The notes below the pieces were generated by a model. It was not told the origin of the DNA. It did no database searches and saw nothing but the letters and a program-made list of their open reading frames with translations. From positions 152,728 through 216,727 of the forward strand of contig JAPEVC010000026.1 of assembly GCA_027946555.1 (NCBI GenBank): 64,000 bases of DNA, read 5' to 3'. Of the stretch, positions 56,935 to 64,000 are shown piece after piece. Position numbers and translations under genes: made by a program. Source of the stretch: Gnomoniopsis sp. IMI 355080 (lineage: Eukaryota > Ascomycota > Sordariomycetes > Diaporthales > Gnomoniaceae). Each line of letters opens with the position of its first letter. Positions within the stretch are counted from its first letter, which is position 1.

Positions 56935-58556
56935 TTAGCTCTCCAACCAAGAATCCTGCATTGGGGCCAAGTTCGAAGAGTCCGGCCTGTCTTGTTCGAG
57001 GCTGTCATTGCGTACACCATTCTTGTCCCCGAAAGTCGGCTGATAACGAATATGGCCCCCCACTGGTTCCTCTTCTGTACTGTCCACAACTCTGAAGTTC
57101 CCAGGCATCTTTCCAGCGTGCCCTTCCTTTGCGCCATCTGTACCATACCGACATTTCGTTAGTATGAGACCACGGTAGTCATGTTCAAGAGGGCCAAAAC
57201 AAAAGGCGTCACCTACAAATATAGAAAACGACCAAATCAATGAAGATTGGAATCCATGTCACCAAGGCCAGCACCTGTCCAAAACTCCATTCACTGTCGG
57301 CGTCTGTCCCGGCTGCTTTCGTCGCAATGTCCGCTCTGTAGACGGTGAAAAGTCCCAAGAAAGTCCACATCACAGCCAGGCACAAGATGCCATTCCCGAG
57401 ACGTAGCCACAGACGCACCAACTCCCACCATTTCCACATTGGCCCAACTTTTGCTGCGATTGCAGGCTTCCATCGACTGCCGCCGAGGCCTGAGACGACG
57501 TAGTAGACCCACCACGAGCAGTTGGCAACCATAAGACCATGGCCCACCTTCAGGGTCGTTTCTAAACCATCCATGAGCGGTATGGATTGGCATAAAGCAA
57601 GCCAGACAAACTGTCCAAGTTCCTGCTCGGTTCCGAGGGTGGCCTCTAATTTTTCTTCTGACGAAAAGACGTCGAGAAAGTGTTTGTTGTACTGCACATC
57701 AACCACGACGGCGAACACCAGAATCAAGAGCCACATGAACAACCGTACCCGCCGTCGTCGCAGCTCATGCGACAAAGACTGTAAGATGAAACATGGGAAA
57801 ACCGAGAAGGCAGAGAGGAAAACCGAGTCCATGAGCCCATACAGCGAGTAAGTTTCGGTAGGATGCAGGCTAATTTGTACGTATCGGGTGACAGCCGCCA
57901 CAAGCATCGAAATGGCAAAGAGAAGCGTAGCATCGAGCGTTCCCTGAAGGCTCTCGCGGAAACCGGCAATGTATGTGCCATACCGTGATCCGGTAGTTGT
58001 CTTAGAGGGCATCCATGGTAGTGGTCGGCCGTACGCGGCGCAAAGCTCCGGAGTGAGCACGATATAGTAAATAGTCGAGAAGATCGCGGCAATATAGTAA
58101 GTGATCATCATCTACGTTCCAAGTTCCTGTGTTAGCATCGCATGTAGAGCATATAGCTGGTCGGAGAAAGTGAAGACAAACCCCAATACCTGATAAATCC
58201 GCGTCGCCGTTCCAGTTCAGGTAGGGACAAATCGTGGAACCGCACTCCTGAAAGGTAATGCCTAGGACCGCGTCTTCTGTAGCATTGCTCCAGGTCTCAT
58301 TCCCGGAGGCAAAGACGTCGTACCACAGAAAAAGGTCTTTTTCGGTGGGTTGTGGGGTCCAGTCATCGGGCACCATCGTTTTCATGAAGTCCATGGCGGT
58401 GCCAATAGGCACTGTTCTGTAGAAATTATTCACCTTTTCAAGATCGCCCGACATAATGTAGGACAGAAAGGCACTGTACTGCACACAATATGCAGCTGTG
58501 AAGTTCCATTGCGACTGGAGCGGAGCCGCCCAAGAAGCGTTGAGCGCAAGCGACAT
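56935..58556 (-). CDS. Fungal multi-pass membrane protein of unknown function
   Basis: Exons on the minus strand: 58182-58556, 57217-58111 and 56935-57137 (1473 nt, 490 residues), all in phase. The N-terminal ~125 residues are extracellular-like, with sequons and Cys (AAYCVQYSAFLSYIMSGD, FQECGSTICPYLNWNG). The join then reads DADLSGIG to MMITYYIAAIFSTIYY, a pattern I recall from fungal plasma-membrane orphan proteins. About seven hydrophobic helices follow (for example ATLLFAISMLVAAVTRYV, FMWLLILVFAVVVDV, FLGLFTVY, VLALVTWIPIFIDLVVFY). The hydrophilic C-terminal tail is about 68 residues. A receptor-like or channel role cannot be assigned. An upstream in-frame ATG at 58607 exists; 58556 (MSLALNASW) is preferred by resemblance to relatives. 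Confidence 0.75.
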
Positions 58557-59193
58557 CTCCCGAGGTTTAGCACTGTGATACCGACCTACACGGAATTTCT
58601 CTCTCAAAGGACAAGAACCATACTCGAAAGGTCGTCGAAACTCAACAAAATAAGAAAGAAATGGAGAAAAGACGACAACATTAGTGTGCCAGGGAGACAG
58701 AAAGGGTTGTCAGACGATGGAAATATGATATATCTACCTAAATACCTACTGTACCTTAGGTACCTAAGTAGTCAGCCCGTTGGTACACAGGGATTTCGCA
58801 CCCGCGATCTCGAGTACGAGTCCAGGGCCATCCGTGGCCAGTGATAGGTGAATTTCACATCCTGATTGTAGTGCTGACTGCGGCTGAATATCGTGCTGAC
58901 TGCGGCTGCCAGCTGGATTGACCTTTGGCGTTAAACCTACACAACTAAGCTCTCGATACCTTGCACCTGATGGTCGGCCGGAAATCCTGCAGGATTCGAC
59001 TCCAATCAGTCTAAAAGACAGGAAGGAATTCCTTCTCCGAGAATAGCCAAGTGCAATGTAGGATCTAAGTCGCACACAGTGAAGGAAAATTAACTCGAGC
59101 CACCCGGTTTTTCCGAAACCTTCCATCCCTTTAACGCCTTTCCGCAGACCTTACATAATCTATGGTATCATTTCCGGAACGCCATCGAATTCT
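58557..59193. other. Spacer with tRNA-like relic and a 16-bp direct repeat
   Basis: No protein gene recognised. GTGCTGACTGCGGCTG occurs twice (58871-58886, 58893-58908), six bases apart. A tRNA-like relic lies at 58783-58840 (listed separately). The palindrome CCTTAGGTACCTAAG lies at 58754-58768. Confidence 0.5.
58783..58840 (-). pseudogene. Degenerate tRNA-like sequence (Thr-CGU-like)
   Basis: Read on the minus strand, GGACTCGTACTCGAGATCG and then CGGGTGCGAAATCCC resemble the anticodon arm, variable loop and T arm of a tRNA with a CGU anticodon (Thr). The T loop is changed (TGCGAAA instead of TTCGAAA), the stems have mismatches and no 5' acceptor half is visible. It is therefore at best a 3' tRNA relic or tRNA-derived repeat end, not a working gene. 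Confidence 0.35.
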
Positions 59194-60317
59194 TCAAGGA
59201 GAGCCATCGCCTGAATCAAGCAGTCGCACAATTACGTAGCTCGTAGCGGCGGCTGCAGCACCAATAAGCAGAGTTTGCAGCGCGCCCCAAAGACCGGCCC
59301 TCTTCGTACGAATGGTGACCCTAAATTGCGTTTCAGAGTTAGCGAGTCGTTCGCCGGGCTGCAATGATCGCAGAGTGACATTAAATGCTGAGCCCATATC
59401 GCTCAAGAAGCTTGAGGATGTTGCTGGAGCGGTGGGAGTGGGGGCGAGGGCCGTTGGAGATAAGGGTCTTGGATCTATCATTTACATACCAGCTCTTTAC
59501 GTAGCCAAACACGAGGAGGATGACAACGGTGATGGCGATGCTGACAAACAATGCCTGCTGAGCACAGTCCATGATAAAGTATGGAATCATGGGAACTAGG
59601 CCACCAATGAAGTAGCTTAGACCCATGGTGATAGCGGACTTCCATGCGGCAGTGGTCTCTGGCTCAGGAAGGCAGAGCTCGAAGTCCATCATGAACTGCA
59701 CCCATCGCTCCTTGCCCTTGACAGTAGGAACGCACAGCTCCTGAACGACTCCACGAGCACCATCACGCGAGATTCCGTACTTCTCGAGGACCTCGTAGAT
59801 CTCTTCACGCTCACGCTCTGGGCCTGTACCATTTCATTTTTTTTTTAGCAACGAGGGTCGCAGCGGTGCAGTCAGAATCTGATCAGAACTTACAGTGGTC
59901 CACCTCCCAGCACTCACGCTCGTACTCAGCCTGCCAGTGTTGACGCTCCGTAGCAGCAGCCAGGTAGGCGCCCAGGCCCATGCTGATCATTCCGGAGAAC
60001 AGCTCTGCCAGACCACCGATGACTACTATCTTGGTGCTGCCCAGGGACGAGAGACCGGCCGTCAAGGCGAATGGGACGGTGAGGCCGTCGGCGAAGCCAA
60101 TAGTAATGTCGCGGATGAGACTGCTGTTATTGTTGGAGTGGGTCTCGGAATGAGAGTCGCTGTCATCTTGATGGTGAGCGTATGAACCAGCTTTCATGGA
60201 GGGACGCCGTAGCGCGTCGGGTCGCAGGAGAGTGTGGTTCGGAGCCGGGTTGCGCTCGACGGCTGGCTCAGCAGCGCTGTTGCGGCCGTTGGTGAGCAGT
60301 GGCGTTGTCTCAGTCAT
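59194..60317 (-). CDS. CCC1/VIT1-family vacuolar iron-manganese transporter
   Basis: Moves cytosolic Fe2+/Mn2+ into the vacuole for storage and detoxification. Exons on the minus strand: 59894-60317, 59490-59823 and 59194-59320 (885 nt, 294 residues), in phase. The N-terminus MTETTPLLTNGRN is typical of vacuolar membrane proteins. A His/Ser/Asn-rich stretch follows, then TM1 with IRDITIGFADGLTVPFALTA (the DG..VPF motif), GGLAELFSGMISMGLGAYLA (the SMGLGxYLA motif), a cytosolic metal-binding loop rich in Glu (ERECWEVDHCPEREREEI), and two further TM pairs (YFIGGLVPMIPYFIMD, IAITVVILLVFGYVK). All family motifs are intact and length is as expected. Confidence 0.93.
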
Positions 60318-61201
60318 AGTATCCGAATCTGTGCAATTCGCGATGTAGAGTGATGTATGTGGTGCGAGTTGTAGAGGAAGATCTCTCTAAAAGCCCTTGT
60401 GGGACGATAATATCTAGGTGTAGGGATCTGTTGAACTCTGAGACGTAGAAATGGTCAATTTTTTGAATTTGGCTCAGACTTGACGGGACATGGGAAGATT
60501 ATCGAAGGATACTCTTCACGATGCAAGGCAGGCTGAAGCGAGTGACTATGAAAGAATGCAAAGCAGGCCTGTCCAGCGACAGAGGCCGGGGATTTTCATG
60601 CTCATTTATAATCTAAGCCTCTGTCACCAGCTCACCGCATTAAAATTTCAATCCATTTGACGCAGCTGTGTTTGTACTCTATGAGATGCCACCCTTTCCC
60701 GGATGGATCTGGAACCAAAAGCAGATCTTAGCCCACTTTGGGGAATCGGCGAAATGGTCAGCCTGAATGCAACCGCCCTCATTGGCTGCAGCAGGTTTTA
60801 CAGGGGGTCCAACAACAACGAACAGCAAACCACCATTGTTGGGAATATCAAAGTTTAAAAAGATCCATGCTTCAACTACCCATCCGATATTTCCCTGAGA
60901 ACATTTTCCATACAAGCCCAAAGGAGCTCTCTCCTTCAATCTAATATAACATGTTATTCCACGAAGACTCCAATATTCAAGTCGGGTATTGGGTAGTGAT
61001 CCATAGAAGATTATTGAGTGCCCATCAAAGTGCCGTCACCCATCTTTAAGGGCTCCAAGGGAAGATCTAAGGTGGGATCAGGATCCTGCCCTGCCTCTTT
61101 GTGCTCGATTCGATATTAGATGCCGAATTCAAATACCTTCTCCAAGTACACAGAAAGATAAGAACTCCAAAAGACAGCCTGGAACCCAGCCCAGTTGCTT
61201 A
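60318..61201. other. Spacer between CCC1-like and mpaB-like genes
   Basis: Upstream of the CCC1-like gene and downstream of the mpaB-like gene, both minus strand. No gene recognised. Confidence 0.5.
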
Positions 61202-62466
61202 TCACATTCCAAGACCTCTGTCAGATATCATTGCTGGGCATCCACCTCTTGTATAGACAGTGTCCGAGAATTGACCGAATGTGGTAAAGGAGCAGCCCTT
61301 TCCACCCTTGACAAAAGACATGACCTCTTCCCCGCCCTTACCCTCAAAATGCTTGGGCCCGATTTCTTGAAGCCTGTAACCCTCCGGTCTGAATCTCGCC
61401 TCGCCTGCCACAGGCAGCCCGAAAAGTCGAGTATACGCCGTATAAAACCAGCTACAGCCCTTTGAGGATGCCACATACCAAGGCTCAATCTCCCAAAACA
61501 ACATGGGCCGGTACCCGACTGCGTTCTCCTCGCCAAAGACTTGCAGCGTGGAATAGCGAGGCAGCATCAGGTGCCGGACAAACTGCTTGCGGACAGCCAA
61601 TGCGGCAGTCAGGCAAGTGCGGAGGAAGGTGGTAGGAAGAGCCGGTAGCTTGAACGCGCCTCTCAGCCGCGTGTCCATGAAGGCGATCAATACGGCGTTC
61701 ACGACTGGTGTCAGAAACCTGGGAAAGGTGGACGCATAAAGCGTAAAGACGCCATCAGCAATGCGAGCATTATCCTCCGAGGGGGCCATATTGCGCGTCT
61801 CAAAGTCTTCGATGAACTGTGCGCACGCCTCAAAGCTCAACGGCACATTTTCGAGGCCCATACGACGGCCCACCTCGTACCAAAAGACCCACGACGCATG
61901 CTTCTCAAGAGGCACCGTCGTTCGCCAGTCGTACTTGTCAATCCACTGCAGGGCCTCGCAGGTGAGGAGACAGAGCGTGTAGACCATTTGGTCCATCTGG
62001 ATCTTGTTGCCATAACGGCTGTGAATCCAGTTCATGCGGTTGATGGCGACGCATGCGCGCTCGCTGTCGATGTCGTTGACGAGGAACTCGCCCACGAGGA
62101 CCGTGGTGTCGGCGTAACGTTTCCCGACGCGGTCAAGCATCTCTTTGGCGCCAACTGAGGTTTTGGAGATCCCGGGGATTGCAAAGGCCTTTCGGTTCAC
62201 TAGTTCAGTTGAGGTATGGGAGGAGACGAGGATAAATGTGTGCTCACTCTGAGAAACGCAAAGTCTTTCCCGGCGAGGAACATCCATGGGCACTCGTAAA
62301 GGCCCAGTTGTCCAATGATACTCTGAGCATCTTTGTAGGTTAGATTCTTGAATTGTTCTGGCGTGGCGCCATATTTCTTCTGAGTCTTCTCAACACGGCG
62401 ATATCGAAGGCTGCGGACCAGCACCGCGTAGACTATCGCACCGCCGAGCATGAAATACAGCAGCAT
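61202..62466 (-). CDS. ER-bound oxygenase, mpaB/rubber-oxygenase (Lcp)-like domain
   Basis: Exons on the minus strand 62248-62466 and 61202-62188 (1206 nt, 401 residues). The intron (GTGAGC..AAAG) restores KDFAFLRAFAIPGISKTS, as in the family. An N-terminal membrane anchor (MLLYFMLGGAIVYAVLV) is followed by a YRRVEKTQKKYG basic stretch. The DUF2236/Lcp-type helical domain shows KRYADTTVLVGEFLVND, INRMNWIHSRYGNKIQ, MVYTLCLLTCEALQWID and FWYEVGRRMGLENVP. Family members use heme or metal for oxidative C-C cleavage. The known mpaB' acts in the ER on a prenyl side chain in mycophenolic acid synthesis, and many fungal copies are unassigned. No biosynthetic core gene lies nearby, so a secondary-metabolite role is not supported. 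A TATATATA box lies ~120 bp upstream. Confidence 0.82.
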
Positions 62467-63883
62467 TTTGTCAGAGAGGACCCACAAAGTCCTATCATTC
62501 AAGCTTGAACAAAGGTACAGCAGAGCGAAGTCAGAATGGAAATCTACAGAATCCAGGCATATGACTTTTCGAAGAAGATCTCCTATATATATCCCACCAC
62601 GGCTACGTCCCGGTGCACATATCAATAAGCAAGACTAGGGATGGCTTTGACGCTCGTAAACCTCTCAAAAAGCTCCGAAAGAAATCCAGTAGATGAAAGG
62701 GGATACAAAAAAACTTGTTTGCAGTCCGCCTCTTTCCCTTTTCTACATGTTTATCGGTGCCTACTAGGAAGGATTGTGGATATATAGCATGCTTAGCCTC
62801 AATTTGGGAGCCTCAGATTGGTGAGACCGCGGTTAATCACAATCACGCTCGCAACGCCCAGGTTAATCTGGGCATCGTGCTGACGGTGGCCCGCTTCAGT
62901 GCAGCAGCCTGCAGCCACAAAACGAATGGCTGGTCAGCTGCCCATGTCAGCACACACACCAATGCAGGCAGGCCTCTGACTTCCGTCTTGGAGTTTATTG
63001 ATATCGACTGTTGCTCCAAAATCCACACGTCTTCTTGGAGAGCGAGAAGATTGTTGTCGTTCTCTGCTGGGCTGTGGTACTATATCCAGACTCTTTACAC
63101 ATTTGTCTGGAGTCTATGCTATTGATCAACCGTACGAGTTGAATTGTGGTGTCTCAGTCTGAGAACCTGGAAGGAATTCCGTAGACTTCTTGACAAGTTT
63201 GCAAAAGAGTTCTTTTCTTGGGCTGACTCTATGAGTAGGGACTCTATTTCTCTTGTTTCGTGTACGTGGTACACTTATATCGTCCCTTTCTTGTCTTTTC
63301 TTTTTGAGGAGAATTCAATGCAAGAACAAGAGTTCTATGTCAGCCCCTCTCGAGTCCCCTTGGGCTACTAGACTCAAGATGATACCATAAGTATACTGTA
63401 TCCCAGATGTAGAGGCCAAAACGTCGAGTTCTAGAGAACAAAAGAACTATACTGAATTTGTAATCATAGCAATAGAACCTCATCTATTCTCATGTACAAA
63501 AATAAAAAATAAAACTGTAGACGATTTCCTCGTGATTGCGGTACTTCCAGGATTCGGCGACGGAAGCGGGCCGGGAGCGGCGGTCAACCGGCTCCGAAAC
63601 ACAAGCTCCGTCACCTCTTCCACTTTCCACACCCGCACGACGCGGACAAGAGATTACCTTGCGTTAGGTGTACACAGGAATCTCAGGAGAGACTCAACAT
63701 CTGAAGATCTCCCATACTTTATCATCACGTTGCGCTGGTCGAGGTAGTCTTGTCATCTACTCACATACAAAGCGGGCGTCACCACGGGCCATCATTGCAA
63801 CCCTCATCTTCTCTCTCTCGCTCTTCACACCACCGATCCTTCTCTTGCACCGCTTCCAAAATAAAACGAAGAAAGACGTAAAA
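62467..63883. other. Divergent spacer
   Basis: Upstream of both the mpaB-like gene (-) and the sugar acetyltransferase (+). CT-rich tracts occur at 63230-63310 and 63790-63850, the latter just before the acetyltransferase start, as often seen in fungal promoters. No gene recognised. Confidence 0.5.
62584..62592 (-). promoter_or_regulatory. TATA box of mpaB-like gene
   Basis: TATATATA on the minus strand, about 120 bp upstream of the ATG at 62466. Confidence 0.45.
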
Positions 63884-64000
63884 ATGCCAGCAAAAACCGA
63901 AAAGGATCCCGCTATCCTCGCGCACGCGCGCACCCTAGGCAACACGCCCTGGTGCGACGACTACGAGAAGATGATATCTGGCGTGCTGTATGTCCCACCC
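63884..64000 (+). CDS. Maltose/sugar O-acetyltransferase, N-terminal part only
   Basis: First 39 codons from ATG 63884, cut by the window edge. MPAKTEKDPAILAHARTLGN and PWCDDYEKMISGVLY match the N-terminal maltose-acetyltransferase (Mac) helix domain that precedes the left-handed beta-helix (hexapeptide repeat) of sugar/galactoside O-acetyltransferases, which move acetyl from acetyl-CoA to a sugar hydroxyl. GTATGT at 63987-63992 would be a good splice donor, so the last residues shown may be intronic. Confidence 0.75.
   Translation, partial: MPAKTEKDPAILAHARTLGNTPWCDDYEKMISGVLYVPP

Noticed and set aside
61202..62625. Secondary-metabolite cluster around the mpaB-like gene
   Set aside because: No polyketide synthase, NRPS, terpene cyclase or cluster regulator is visible within the window.
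1..64000. CRISPR arrays, bacterial operons, rRNA genes, intact tRNA genes
   Set aside because: None seen; the intron-containing genes show this is nuclear fungal DNA, and no intact tRNA T-arm consensus was found by eye.

Overview
This window looks like nuclear DNA of a filamentous ascomycete (Pezizomycotina, most likely Sordariomycetes). Genes carry one to five short introns of about 45-90 bp with GTNNGT donors. Most are monocistronic and separated by 0.5-5 kb of non-coding DNA. The gene content includes fungal-only families: a HET-domain gene, a DUF7708/STAND protein, a DUF7025-type AAA+ ATPase, tannase, an mpaB-type oxygenase and a DUF8035 protein. No bacterial operons, ribosome binding sites or CRISPR arrays are present. 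I rebuilt the exon structures by eye from splice signals, reading-frame continuity and family conservation.

Left part (1-29 kb), mostly core genes. It opens with the 3' part of a zinc alcohol dehydrogenase (+), then adenylosuccinate lyase (-). Next come a large low-complexity nuclear-type protein (+), a Roadblock/LAMTOR2-like protein (-) and a kinase-fold protein that looks catalytically dead (-). A ZIP zinc importer (-) and a Mn-type CDF exporter (-) follow, then the heme A synthase COX15 (+) and cytosolic lysyl-tRNA synthetase (-). Two long gene-free tracts (14.4-18.3 kb and 20.3-25.3 kb) lie here.

Middle part (30-45 kb), accessory in character. A secreted CE16-type GDSL esterase and a secreted GH43-like protein lie next to a head-to-head pair: a STAND-type signalling protein (-) and an AAA+ ATPase (+). 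A non-coding stretch with a ~130-bp tandem repeat follows, then a secreted tannase (-). The AAA+ gene changes reading frame without a convincing intron, so it is either broken or carries an assembly error.

Right part (45-64 kb). This holds a DUF8035 protein (-), a SET-domain protein (-), a decayed heterokaryon-incompatibility (HET) gene (-), a possible orphan gene (+) and a secreted type-B carboxylesterase (+). It continues with a multi-pass membrane protein (-), a tRNA-like relic, a CCC1/VIT-type vacuolar Fe/Mn transporter (-) and an mpaB-type oxygenase (-). The first codons of a maltose/sugar O-acetyltransferase (+) run off the right edge.

Two themes emerge. Secreted plant-polymer and ester hydrolases (CE16, GH43, tannase, carboxylesterase) cluster with self/non-self-type genes (STAND, AAA+, HET). 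Three divalent-metal transporters (ZIP, Mn-CDF, CCC1/VIT) fall within 48 kb. The best candidate for an unusual system is the divergent STAND/AAA+ pair at 33974-40032.
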